A stretch of DNA of 64,000 nt, from assembly GCA_016703125.1 (NCBI GenBank), contig JADJCR010000005.1, forward strand, positions 248,001-312,000, read 5' to 3'. The notes beneath the pieces were generated by a model. It did not search any database. It worked only from the letters and a program-made list of their open reading frames with translations, and was not told where the DNA came from. The first letter of the stretch is position 1. Each line of letters opens with the position of its first letter. Below are positions 44,726-53,088 of this stretch, piece by piece. A program made the position numbers and the translations under genes. The DNA is from Micrococcales bacterium. GTDB lineage: Bacteria > Actinomycetota > Actinomycetes > S36-B12 > UBA10799.

Positions 44726-45195
44726 CGACCTCCGCCCTTCACCCAAGTGTCCCGCTCAAGGTTACTGCCCCTCTTCGTGACTCGTCGCCCACGCCGGCGC
44801 GGCACCGGCCGGGCGCGCTGCTCGACCTCACGCTTGAGCTCCCAGACGGTGCGCTTCCAGGCGGTGGCACGGCGCGCGCGCTCCTTGGCCGCCGCTCGCC
44901 AGCCCTTCGGGGTGTCCGGCCAAGGCGCTGGGGTCAGCCCGTCGTCGGAGGGTTCGCCACGCAAGTAGTGGTGCACAATGCACCCATCGGCGAACGGCTC
45001 GATCCAGATCTCCAGGGAACCCACGAGCGCCCCTGTCATCGACCACCGCTGCCCGTTGACCCCCCGGTCCATGAACACGGTGAGCCGCAGGTCCGGCCAC
45101 CACCTGACCCAGGACGCCGGATCGGCGACGACTCCGGCCAGCACCTGCGGCTGCACGACGATGAAGGTCTCGTCCACGAGATCCACGCCGGCCAC
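44662..45195 (-). CDS. Second SRPBCC-like (polyketide cyclase/dehydrase) protein
   Basis: A 177-residue protein whose first 130 residues look like a START-type fold (VVADPASWVRWWPDLRLTVF, GSLEIWIEPFADGCIVHHYL, WPDTPKGWRAAAKERARRATAW). The basic C-terminal tail overlaps the next gene by 64 bp out of frame and is serine/arginine-rich like a shadow sequence. A frameshift near 44770 that removed an earlier stop is therefore possible. It is divergent from fadD15. Function unknown. Confidence 0.7.
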   Translation of the reverse strand: MAGVDLVDETFIVVQPQVLAGVVADPASWVRWWPDLRLTVFMDRGVNGQRWSMTGALVGSLEIWIEPFADGCIVHHYLRGEPSDDGLTPAPWPDTPKGWRAAAKERARRATAWKRTVWELKREVEQRARPVPRRRGRRVTKRGSNLERDTWVKGGGRWLSKRSRASSSRLRLSGSWQ

Positions 45196-45341
45196 AGAGA
45201 CGATGATGCCCCACCAGATGCACCCCCAACCGCGCGCCTCCTAGGCCGGGTGTTCCCCTATTGCCAGAATTGCGGAACAATACGGCACAACCCATGACCG
45301 CTCATTCCGGTAATCCGGTACTACAACGACAGGAGCCCTGC

Positions 45342-47130
45342 ATGCAGGAGGTATCCGAGGCACCCCTGGTGGCTGAAATCACCAGCGGTGGCCTCACGGA
45401 CAAGATGATCGCCCACGCCGAGAAGAACCCCGACCGGGTGGCACTCCGGCGTCGCGTCGGTGAGACATGGCAGGACGTGACGTCCGCGCAGTTCCGCGAC
45501 GAGGTCGCCGGGCTGGCCAAGGGCCTCATCGCCGCGGGCGTGGGAGCGGGTGACCGCATCGCCATCATGTCCTCCACCCGCTACGAGTGGACGCTGGCTG
45601 ACTACGCGGGCTGGTTCGCCGGCGCGACTGTGGTGCCCATCTACGAGACCTCCTCGGCCGAGCAGGTCGAGTGGATCCTCAGCAACGCCGACTGCGCCGG
45701 TGTCTTCCTGGAGGGCGACAAGCACAAGCGTGTGTACGAGCAAGTGGCCGGCAAGGTGCCCACGAAGCACGTGTGGGTCTTCGACGAGGGCGCGGTCGAG
45801 GGTCTCACGCAGGCCGGGGCGGACATCTCGGACACAGAACTGGAATCCCGGCGCAAGGCGGTCACCCCGGACGACATCGCCACCGTCATCTATACATCCG
45901 GGACCACCGGACGGCCCAAGGGCTGCGTGCTGACGCACAAGAACCTGCTCTTCGAATCCGACAACATCATGGGCGCAATGCCCGACCTGTTCGACGCGCA
46001 CGGCTCCACGCTGCTCTTCCTGCCACTGGCACACGTCTTCGGGCGGGTGATCGAGATCGGCTGCATCGAGTCCGGCACGGTCCTGGGCCACAGCGCGGAC
46101 GTCAAGAACCTCCTGGCCGACCTGGCGCAGTTTCAGCCGACCTTCCTGCTGTCTGTGCCACGGGTCTTCGAGAAGGTCTTCAACTCCGCCCAGATGAAGG
46201 CCACCGCTGAGGGCAAGGGCCGGATCTTCGACATGGCCGCCAGCACGGCGATCGATTACTCGCGCGCTCTGGACACCGGTGGCCCCAGCCTGCTGCTGCG
46301 ACTCAAACACGGGATCTTCGACAAGTTGGTGTACGGCAAGCTGCGGGCGGCCCTCGGCGGGAAGGTCGAGTACGCGGTCTCCGGTGGTGCACCGCTCGGC
46401 ACGCGGCTCGGCCACTTCTTCCGGGGCATCGGCGTGACGATCCTCGAGGGCTACGGCCTGACCGAGACATCGGCGGCCAGCACCATCAACCTCCCGGACG
46501 CCATCCGGATCGGTACGGTCGGGCGTCCCATGCCTGGCGCGTCGGTGCGCATCGCCGACGACGGCGAGATCATGCTCAAGGGCGGGCAGATCTTCCAGGG
46601 CTACTGGAAGAACGAGGAGGCCACCAAAGAGGTCCTCGAGGATGACGGCTGGTTCCACAGCGGCGACATCGGCGAACTCGACGCCGACGGTTTCCTGCGC
46701 ATCACCGGCCGCAAGAAGGAACTCATCGTGACGGCCGGCGGCAAGAACGTCGCACCAGCGGTGCTCGAGGACCGGCTGCGCGCACACTGGCTGATCAGCC
46801 AGTGCATGGTCGTCGGCGACAACAAGCCGTTCATCGCCGCATTGGTGACCCTGGACGTCGAGGCGCTGCCGGCGTGGTTGGAGCAGAAGGGCCGGCCGAC
46901 CGACACCCCGCTGGCCTCGCTGGCCTCGGACCCCGACATCCTCGCCGAGGTGAGCGGGGCCGTGGATGAGGCCAACAAGGCGGCGCAGCAATGCCGAGGC
47001 CATCAAGAAGTTCGAGATCCTCGAGATCGACTGGACCGAGGAGGGCGGACAGCTGACCCCGTCGATGAAGCTCAAGCGCAGCGTCGTCATGACCGAGTTC
47101 AGCGCGAAGGTCGAATCGCTGTACAGCTGA
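45342..47130 (+). CDS. fadD15: Long-chain fatty-acid--CoA ligase (FadD15-like), one frameshift
   Basis: Activates fatty acids to acyl-CoA through an acyl-AMP intermediate. The ATP-binding motif is VIYTSGTTGRPKGCVLTH, with EGYGLTETSAAS, GWFHSGDIGELDADGFL and GRKKELIVTAGGKN. The frame breaks near 46990, and the true C-terminus (AEAIKKFEILEIDWTEEGGQ then LTPSMKLKRSVV) continues in another frame to TGA at 47130, giving about 596 residues. The ATG has AGGAG six bases upstream. It is the counterpart of Rv2187 and is followed by a strong hairpin. Confidence 0.92.
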
Positions 47131-47136
47131 CCCGAG

Positions 47137-47181
47137 CGAGGAGGGCCCGTCGTGGATCGGATCCGCGGCGGGCCTTCCTCG
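47137..47181 (+). terminator. Terminator hairpin after fadD15
   Basis: CGAGGAGGGCCCG (47137-47149) pairs with CGGGCCTTCCTCG (47169-47181), a 13-bp stem with one G-T pair and a 19-base loop, starting 6 bp after the fadD15 stop. There is no long U-run, as is common in actinobacteria. Confidence 0.75.
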
Positions 47182-47254
47182 TCGCCCGCCCGCGGCCCCG
47201 GCCCTGGCACGCCGGCGCTGGCACGCCCCGGCCTGCGCGCCCCGGCCCTGGGCA

Positions 47255-47338
47255 AAGGCGGGAGTGAAACGAAGCGGGAGCGAAAAAGACCGGGGAACAA
47301 GACCGTTAAACACCCCGACGTCCCCAACTCTCCCCGGT
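47255..47338 (+). repeat. CGGGAGCGA intergenic repeat, copy E (diverged)
   Basis: Starts AAGGCGGGAGTGAAACGAAG, then GCGGGAGCGAAAAAGACCGG, and ends CTCTCCCCGGTG. The central ACCGGTTG block and the CGCTCCC arm are changed, so this copy is only partly conserved. Confidence 0.65.
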
Positions 47339-47372
47339 GCAGAAAGCGCGCACGGCGCGACCACCCCAGCCC

Positions 47373-47512
47373 AAGGCGGGAGCGAAACCACAACCCGGGA
47401 GCGATCCAACCCCCGTGGATACAACACCTCACCCTCAGTTCAGGTGTTGCATCCACGCCTTGAGGCCGCACCGGTTGGAACACTCCCCGATGTACCACCC
47501 TCTCCCGCCTTG
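47373..47512 (+). repeat. CGGGAGCGA intergenic repeat, copy F, with an inserted hairpin
   Basis: Starts AAGGCGGGAGCGAAACCACA and ends CTCTCCCGCCTTG; the outer 10-bp arms AAGGCGGGAG and CTCCCGCCTT pair perfectly. It keeps CCCGGGAGCGATCCAAC and ACCGGTTGGAACACTCCCCG. Between these halves sits an extra hairpin about 50 bp long: GTGGATACAACACCT (47414-47428) against AGGTGTTGCATCCAC (47442-47456). The host gene gap is 466 bp between fadD15 and the histidine kinase gene. Confidence 0.8.
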
Positions 47513-47596
47513 CCCGCAACCCCGGCCCCAACACCACCCACCCGTTCGCCGGCAAGAGCCTGCGTCCAGTGGCCCGCACATGGTGGAATCGGTCGC

Positions 47597-48760
47597 GTGG
47601 GCACGATCATCCTCATCTCCCTGGTACTTGCCGGGTTGGGAGGCATCGCCTTGTGGACTGTCCAGCAGCGCCGTCGCAGCGGGGAGGAGTACCGCTCGGC
47701 TCACCGCTTGTTGAGCCGGCTGCAACAAAAGTCGCGACAACTTCCCGCGGGTCTCGACGAGGTGGCCCTGGCCCAGCAGACCCTCGAGCAGTTCAGCCAC
47801 GACGTCCCGTCGCAGCGATCAGCGCTGTACATCCAGCAGGACGATCAGTTGGTCCCCTACGCGCTGCGCGGCACCGAACGCAGCCCGTTCCCCGACCTGG
47901 ATCTGTCCTCCCTGGCCACACTGCGCGACGCGAAGCCCCACGCCGGCCGGGGCCTGGTCACCGGCGGGCCCGAACAGGAGGCGCTGATCCCGTTGACCCT
48001 CGGTTCCCGGCTCGTGGGTGTGGCAGCGCTGCAGAACGACGTCACCCCGTTCGACAGCGCTGCCCTTCGGCAGGCGATGCCAGGCGCCCAGGAAGCCGCT
48101 CTGCGCATCGACACCGGGCGCCTGTTCGCCGATGTCCGCACGGCTGCCACGACGGAGGAGAGGAGGCGACTGGCCCGTGAGATCCACGACGGCATCGCAC
48201 AGGAGCTGGCCAGTGTCGGCTACGCCCTGGACGTCCTCGTCGCCGACTTGCAGGGCACGCCGGGGCAGACTCTGGCCGACGACATCCGCACCGAGGTCCG
48301 CCGGATCATCTCCGAGTTGCGCCTGAGCATCTTCGACCTGCGAGCCGACGTGCAGCCCGGGGTCGGTCTCGGGTCGGCGCTTGCCAGTTACGTGCAGCAG
48401 GCCGGCACCGCAGCCGGACTGACGGTGCACCTGGTGATGGAGGAGGGCCACGACCGGCTCGCCCTGGCCCAGGAGACCGAATTGTTGCGCATCGCCCAGG
48501 AGGCGGTCACCAACGTGCGCCGCCACGCCCACGCCGAGAACGTGTGGGTGACCTGCCGGGTCGACCCACCGCGGGCCTACCTGCGGGTGGCCGATGACGG
48601 CAGCGGCATGGATTCGCCGCGCAACGACAGCTTCGGGTTGGACATCATGCAGGAGCGGGCCAACCGCATCGGCGCCGAACTCGCGTGGCATCCTCGGGAG
48701 GGCGGCGGCACGGTGTTGGAGGTCATCCTGAAGCCGACCGCCGGCGACAGGGAGGAGTGA
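47597..48760 (+). CDS. Sensor histidine kinase (NarL/DegS type)
   Basis: A 387-residue kinase. One N-terminal membrane helix (about residues 3-22) is followed by a GAF-like sensor region (about 60-175), the HisKA_3 dimerisation domain with EERRRLAREIHDGIAQELAS holding the phospho-accepting His, and an HATPase domain with EAVTNVRRHAHAENV and VADDGSGM. The open frame runs upstream through the repeat region, but GTG at 47597 is where protein-like sequence starts. The partner response regulator follows after 6 bp. The signal is unknown. Confidence 0.88.
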   Translation: MGTIILISLVLAGLGGIALWTVQQRRRSGEEYRSAHRLLSRLQQKSRQLPAGLDEVALAQQTLEQFSHDVPSQRSALYIQQDDQLVPYALRGTERSPFPDLDLSSLATLRDAKPHAGRGLVTGGPEQEALIPLTLGSRLVGVAALQNDVTPFDSAALRQAMPGAQEAALRIDTGRLFADVRTAATTEERRRLAREIHDGIAQELASVGYALDVLVADLQGTPGQTLADDIRTEVRRIISELRLSIFDLRADVQPGVGLGSALASYVQQAGTAAGLTVHLVMEEGHDRLALAQETELLRIAQEAVTNVRRHAHAENVWVTCRVDPPRAYLRVADDGSGMDSPRNDSFGLDIMQERANRIGAELAWHPREGGGTVLEVILKPTAGDREE

Positions 48761-48766
48761 GGCGCT

Positions 48767-49408
48767 GTGACCATCTCAGTTCTCCTCGTCGACGACCACG
48801 AACTCATCAGGCAGGGTCTGCGGCGCTCCTTCGAGCGTGACGGCGACTTCGACGTGGTCGGGGAGGCCGGCTCGGCCGCCGACGCCGAGCGCCTGCTGCG
48901 GATCACCCGTCCGGATGTCGTCGTCCTCGATGTGCGGCTGCCCGACGGATCCGGGCTCAAACTGGCCGCTGCCTCACGCGAGCGCTACCCGCAGCTGGGC
49001 ATCGTCATCCTCACGATGTACGCCGGCGACGAGCAGTTGTTCGCCGCTCTGGAAGCCGGCGCCTCGGCATTCGTGCCCAAGAACGCACCGTCCGACGACG
49101 TCGTCGCCGCGGCCAGGCACGCCGCCACGACCCCGCAGTCCTTCACCGCCAAGGATCTCGCCGACGCCATGAAGCGCAAGCTGAGCCCGAGCGGACCGCA
49201 ATTGAGCCCGCGCGAGCGCGAGGTCCTGCAACTGCTGGCCGACGGTCTCGGCGTGGCCCAGATCTCGCGGCGGTTGTTCATAAGCGAGTCCACCACGAAG
49301 ACTCACATCTCCAAGTTGTACGAGAAGCTGGGGGCCGGTAACCGGGCGCAGGCTCTGATGACGGCCTTGAAACTCGGTCTGCTGCGGCAGTCGGACCCCA
49401 CCGTCTGA
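48767..49408 (+). CDS. NarL/FixJ family response regulator
   Basis: A 213-residue regulator. The receiver domain (about residues 1-120) has LLVDDHELIRQGL and the phospho-acceptor Asp in VVVLDVRLPDGSG. The LuxR-type helix-turn-helix domain (about 145-205) reads LSPREREVLQLLADGLGVAQ and STTKTHISKLYEKLGAGNRA. The start is GTG. It forms a two-component pair with the kinase gene 6 bp upstream. Target genes are unknown. Confidence 0.93.
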   Translation: MTISVLLVDDHELIRQGLRRSFERDGDFDVVGEAGSAADAERLLRITRPDVVVLDVRLPDGSGLKLAAASRERYPQLGIVILTMYAGDEQLFAALEAGASAFVPKNAPSDDVVAAARHAATTPQSFTAKDLADAMKRKLSPSGPQLSPREREVLQLLADGLGVAQISRRLFISESTTKTHISKLYEKLGAGNRAQALMTALKLGLLRQSDPTV

Positions 49409-49465
49409 CCTGAGATACTGACTGTGCCCCGGGGCGGTCCGGGTTCGGCGACGATCGGAGTGCCT

Positions 49466-50683
49466 GTGCGTTTCACGCCGTCTGCGCGCATGTGGTGGCT
49501 CCTCCCGACTGTGACGTTCGCCCTGACCCGCGCCTGGCTATTGCTCATACCCTTCGGCCTCATCCCGTACATCGGGGGCACGCTGGTCATCAACGACGTC
49601 ACCCTCTACGAGCAGTGGGCGCAGATCCTGCAGACCGGGCGATACCCGGTCGGGGATCAGATGTGGCAGTACCCGCCACTGGTCGGCCCGGTCTTCGCCC
49701 TCGGCGCCCTCGTCCCGCCGGACCCCACTCTGGGCCTGATGCTGGTCATGCTGGCGTTCGACGTGGCCACGTTCGTCGTGCTGATGCGCAGGACTGGTCA
49801 CGGCGCCTCGCTGGAGGGTCCCTGGGCCTGGATCGTGGCCGGCATGCTGATCGGCCCGGTGTGGCTCACCCGCTTCGACGTCATCCCCACCTTCTTCGCG
49901 GTGTTGGGACTGCTGGCCGTCAGCCGACCGGCGCGATCGGGGGCATGGCTGGCCGTCGGTGCGTTGCTCAAGGTATGGCCGGCACTGCTGCTGCTCAGCG
50001 TGCCCCGGCGCGCTTTCCCCAAGGCTCTCGCCGCCTTCGTCGTGACCTGCGGCGCCATCCTCATGACCCTCGTGCTCACGATGGACGGAGCGAGTTCGTT
50101 CGCTTCGGAGCAGCGCGAGCGTGGGCTGCAGGTGGAGTCGGTGCCGGCCTGGCTGTTCCTGGTCGCGCACCTCTTCGGGTGGCCGCGCCGGTTCGTCTAC
50201 CGCTACGGCGCTATGGAGGTCTCCGCTCCGGGCGTGGAGGCGGTGGCCCTGGCAGTGACCGTGGCAACAGTGGTGAGCCTGGCCGCGCTGGTGATCCTGC
50301 GTTTCAGCGGTCGCCTCGACGACGCCTCGCCGGCCGATATCGCCCTGGTGGTCGTCCTGGTCTCGATGGTCACCTCTCGCGTGCTGTCGCCGCAGTACTT
50401 GGTCTGGGTGGGTGGCATCGCTGCGGTCTGTCTGCTGGATCGGGGCACCCGCATGCGGCCGGTGATCGCGCTATTGATGCCGGTGGCCGCCCTGGGGCAG
50501 ATCCTGTACCCCATGCACTACGACTGGCTGCTGTCCGACCGGTGGGAGGGGCTGGCCCTCCAGACCGCGCGGATACTGTTGCTGCTCGTCGCCACCGGCT
50601 GGGGGCTGACCCGGCTAATGCGGGGCCGTCCCGGGACCGCGGTCGGGGTCGACGCCGTCCAGGAGGTCCGTCAGCCGGCGTGA
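49466..50683 (+). CDS. Integral membrane mannosyltransferase-like protein (GT87 type)
   Basis: About 405 residues with ten or more membrane segments. The first extracytoplasmic loop carries VINDVTLYEQWAQILQTGRY and QYPPLVGPVFAL, resembling GT-C enzymes of the GT87 family that use polyprenyl-phosphate mannose. GTG at 49466 has GGAG five bases upstream; starts at 49424 and 49460 are also open. The 3' end overlaps the convergent pimB'-like gene by 69 bp. A role in lipomannan or similar glycolipids is inferred from neighbours. Confidence 0.75.
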   Translation: MRFTPSARMWWLLPTVTFALTRAWLLLIPFGLIPYIGGTLVINDVTLYEQWAQILQTGRYPVGDQMWQYPPLVGPVFALGALVPPDPTLGLMLVMLAFDVATFVVLMRRTGHGASLEGPWAWIVAGMLIGPVWLTRFDVIPTFFAVLGLLAVSRPARSGAWLAVGALLKVWPALLLLSVPRRAFPKALAAFVVTCGAILMTLVLTMDGASSFASEQRERGLQVESVPAWLFLVAHLFGWPRRFVYRYGAMEVSAPGVEAVALAVTVATVVSLAALVILRFSGRLDDASPADIALVVVLVSMVTSRVLSPQYLVWVGGIAAVCLLDRGTRMRPVIALLMPVAALGQILYPMHYDWLLSDRWEGLALQTARILLLLVATGWGLTRLMRGRPGTAVGVDAVQEVRQPA

Positions 50684-51784
50684 CACCACCGGCCAGGTCC
50701 ATTGCTGTTCGACCCACTGCCGCCCCGCCTCCCCCATGCCGGCCGCCGCCCGCGGATCGCTCAGCACCGCCACGATGCGTCGCGCCACATCCTGCAGATC
50801 GCGACCATCCACCACGTACCCGGTCTGTCCATCGAGCACCGCGTCAGGCGCCCCGCCGGAGTCCCCGGCGATGACCGGCAGACCGATAGCCCCGGCTTCG
50901 AGGTAGACGATGCCCAGGCCCTCGACATCCCAGCCCCGGTTGCGCGTGCGGCAGGGCATCGCGAACAGGTCCCCGGCGGCGTAGTGCAGGGGCAGCGCCT
51001 CCCAGGCCACGGTGCCGGTGAGAACCACGCTGCCGGCCACGCCCACCTCCTCGACCAGGGCATCGAGCCGGGAACGGTAGGGCCCCCCACCGACGATCAG
51101 CAGCGCGGCATCGGGGACCGCCCGCTGCACCAGCGGCAAAGCCCGGATCAGCGTGTCCTGCCCCTTGCGCGGCATGAGCCTGGACACGCACACGATGACT
51201 GGTCGATCTGCCAGACCCAGTTCCCCGCGCAGGGCCGCCCCATCCGGGCGAACCCGCGGATGGAACACGTCGGTGTCCACGCCGGGCACCAGTCGGCGCA
51301 TCCGGGCGGCCGCTGCAGGTCGTAGGGCCGAAGCGATACGACCGCGGGTGTACTCCCCCAGGTAGGTCACGGTGTCGACGGAGTCACCGATGACCCGCAG
51401 GACCCTGCGGGCACCCACGGTCGTCGCCCAGGCGGCTTCGTGACCGTGCGTCATGGCCACGATCGGCGCCATCCCCTGTGATCGCAACCTGGGAGCCAAC
51501 AGCCCCAGGGGTGCCGCCGCTCCGAAGAGCACCCGGTCGCAGTCGTAGTCCTGCGCGATACGACGAGCCCGGGCCAGCACTGTCGGTTCGGGGAGCATCA
51601 GGGAGGTGCGGTGACGCACAACGGGGAAGGGCTGCTCGTCGTCGAAGGCCTCGGAACGCTTCCATGCCGGCGCGTACACGACGACCGACTCGGGATCCTG
51701 ATGCTGCAGCACGCCGTGCACGAACGCTTGGATGCCGCCGGCGCGCGGAGGGAAGTCGTTCGTGACGACCAGTGTGCGGTTCAC
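50615..51784 (-). CDS. pimB: GDP-mannose-dependent mannosyltransferase (PimB'-like, GT4)
   Basis: A 389-residue GT-B enzyme that adds the second mannose to phosphatidylinositol mannosides. The N-terminus VTNDFPPRAGGIQAFVHGVL and the donor-binding region VSRLMPRKGQDTLIRALPLV and RGWDVEGLGIVYLEAGAIGL (E-x7-E) match PimB' of mycobacteria and corynebacteria (Rv2188c). There is no signal peptide, so it works at the cytoplasmic membrane face. It overlaps the convergent membrane gene at its 3' end. Intact. Confidence 0.87.
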   Translation of the reverse strand: MNRTLVVTNDFPPRAGGIQAFVHGVLQHQDPESVVVYAPAWKRSEAFDDEQPFPVVRHRTSLMLPEPTVLARARRIAQDYDCDRVLFGAAAPLGLLAPRLRSQGMAPIVAMTHGHEAAWATTVGARRVLRVIGDSVDTVTYLGEYTRGRIASALRPAAAARMRRLVPGVDTDVFHPRVRPDGAALRGELGLADRPVIVCVSRLMPRKGQDTLIRALPLVQRAVPDAALLIVGGGPYRSRLDALVEEVGVAGSVVLTGTVAWEALPLHYAAGDLFAMPCRTRNRGWDVEGLGIVYLEAGAIGLPVIAGDSGGAPDAVLDGQTGYVVDGRDLQDVARRIVAVLSDPRAAAGMGEAGRQWVEQQWTWPVVSRRLTDLLDGVDPDRGPGTAPH

Positions 51785-51787
51785 CGG

Positions 51788-52816
51788 CTACGGTTTCGGG
51801 CGCCCGGCGCCGGCGAACTCCGACATGAACTCGTTGGTGAACAGTTTCTCGTACACCACTCCGTCGCGCGGGCCCTTGGCATGCACGAAGTACCCGTCGC
51901 CGGTGTAGATGCCGGCATGCTTGCCCGTCCCGTAGAGGAACACAATGTCGCCGGGTGCCAACTGGGTGATGTCGACGCGCTGGGTCTTGTCGTACTGGCG
52001 CTGCACCGAGTGCGGCAGATCAACGCCGGCCTCCGCCCAGGCTGCCTTGACCAGCCCCGAGGAGTCGTAGGCGTCCGGACCGGTCGCTCCGGCCTCGAAC
52101 GGCTTGCCGGCCTGCTTGATGGCGAACTTCACAACCGGCTTCGTGGTGGAGTCGGGCAGGTCGCCCACCTGGTCGACGGCCTGGTCGGCCTGCTTCTGCT
52201 GCTGCTCCTGCTGACGGGCCAGCTCTTCTGCCAGTTGCCGCTGCTGCTCGGCCTGGAGTTGGGACAGCAGGGCAGTGGACTCGGCGACTCGCGCATCGAT
52301 GGCCGCCTTGGCGTCCAGCAGATCGTCCCGGGCGTTCTCCGCCTTCTTCTCGGCCTTCTCCAGAGCTGCCTCGTCGCGGATCAACTGCTGCTCGGCGACC
52401 TGCGTGCGCACCAGCGCCGAGTTCTGCTGGCCGGCGAGGATCCGCGCGGTGTCCAGAGTCGCCAGCCAGTCCGACGGGGTGTCCGAGGCCAGTACGAGCA
52501 GGCTGGGGTCCACCCCACCGTTGCGGTAGATCTGGCTGACCACCTGGTTGAGGGTGTTCTGGCTGGTGGCCAGGCTCTGCTGGGTGGCGGCCAGTTCCGC
52601 CTGCTTGTCCACGACCGCCTGCTGGGCCTGCTGCCAATCGATGGTGGCATCGTTGGCCTCCTCCGCGGCGGCGGCCGCCTGCTGCTGCAGAGCCGACAAC
52701 TGCGACTGCACCTGGGCGATCTGCGTATCGATGTCCGCGTGGGCGGCCCACGGGACCAGCAGGATGGCGCACGACATCCCAGCCACGACAGCCGAAAGCA
52801 CGCGACGGGACGCCAT
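51788..52816 (-). CDS. Secreted NlpC/P60-type protein with Ser in place of the catalytic Cys
   Basis: About 342 residues: signal peptide (VLSAVVAGMSCAILLVPWAAHA), a long coiled-coil region (about residues 25-215, Gln/Ala-rich), then an NlpC/P60 domain. This is the RipA/Rv2190c layout of peptidoglycan endopeptidases used in cell separation. The family motif YDCSGL reads YDSSGL here; Ser252 is codon TCC at 52061-52063. The later histidine (KHAGIYTGDGYFVHAKG) is kept. CACAAT six bases before ATG 52816 could be a weak -10 and favours this start over 52831. Confidence 0.87.
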   Translation of the reverse strand: MASRRVLSAVVAGMSCAILLVPWAAHADIDTQIAQVQSQLSALQQQAAAAAEEANDATIDWQQAQQAVVDKQAELAATQQSLATSQNTLNQVVSQIYRNGGVDPSLLVLASDTPSDWLATLDTARILAGQQNSALVRTQVAEQQLIRDEAALEKAEKKAENARDDLLDAKAAIDARVAESTALLSQLQAEQQRQLAEELARQQEQQQKQADQAVDQVGDLPDSTTKPVVKFAIKQAGKPFEAGATGPDAYDSSGLVKAAWAEAGVDLPHSVQRQYDKTQRVDITQLAPGDIVFLYGTGKHAGIYTGDGYFVHAKGPRDGVVYEKLFTNEFMSEFAGAGRPKP

Positions 52817-52855
52817 ACCACCATTGTGCACCCCGCGGCGTTCACAAAGCCCGCC

Positions 52856-53032
52856 TCACACTGCGCGCACGAACCTCAGCGGCGATATCAGCCCGGAGGC
52901 CGCCAGAGCGTCCATAGCGGCGACTTCCTCAGTCGTCAGCTCACCATCACCGGGGGCATCCAGAAGCGCTGTGACCACACAGTCGGCACAGGCTGCCGGC
53001 CGTGCCGTGCAACTTACACAATCGATCAGCAT
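52856..53032 (-). CDS. Small cysteine-containing conserved protein
   Basis: A 58-residue protein starting MLIDCVSCTARPAACADCVV and ending LAASGLISPLRFVRAV. The four cysteines near the N-terminus could bind metal. ATG at 53032 has AGGAG six bases upstream, which decides it over the ATG two codons earlier. The long frame running to 53512 is a shadow of the CoA-transferase gene. Similar small proteins occur beside NlpC/P60 genes in actinobacteria. Function unknown. Confidence 0.7.
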   Translation of the reverse strand: MLIDCVSCTARPAACADCVVTALLDAPGDGELTTEEVAAMDALAASGLISPLRFVRAV

Positions 53033-53088
53033 CGTCATCTCCTCACGTCGTGACCCGACCGTAGGGAGACCCTGTGACAAAGTGCCGG

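Noticed and set aside
45321..47579. A 752-codon open frame on the minus strand opposite fadD15
   Set aside because: It runs through the fadD15 antisense and into the repeat region, has no conserved motif, and fadD15 is clearly real.
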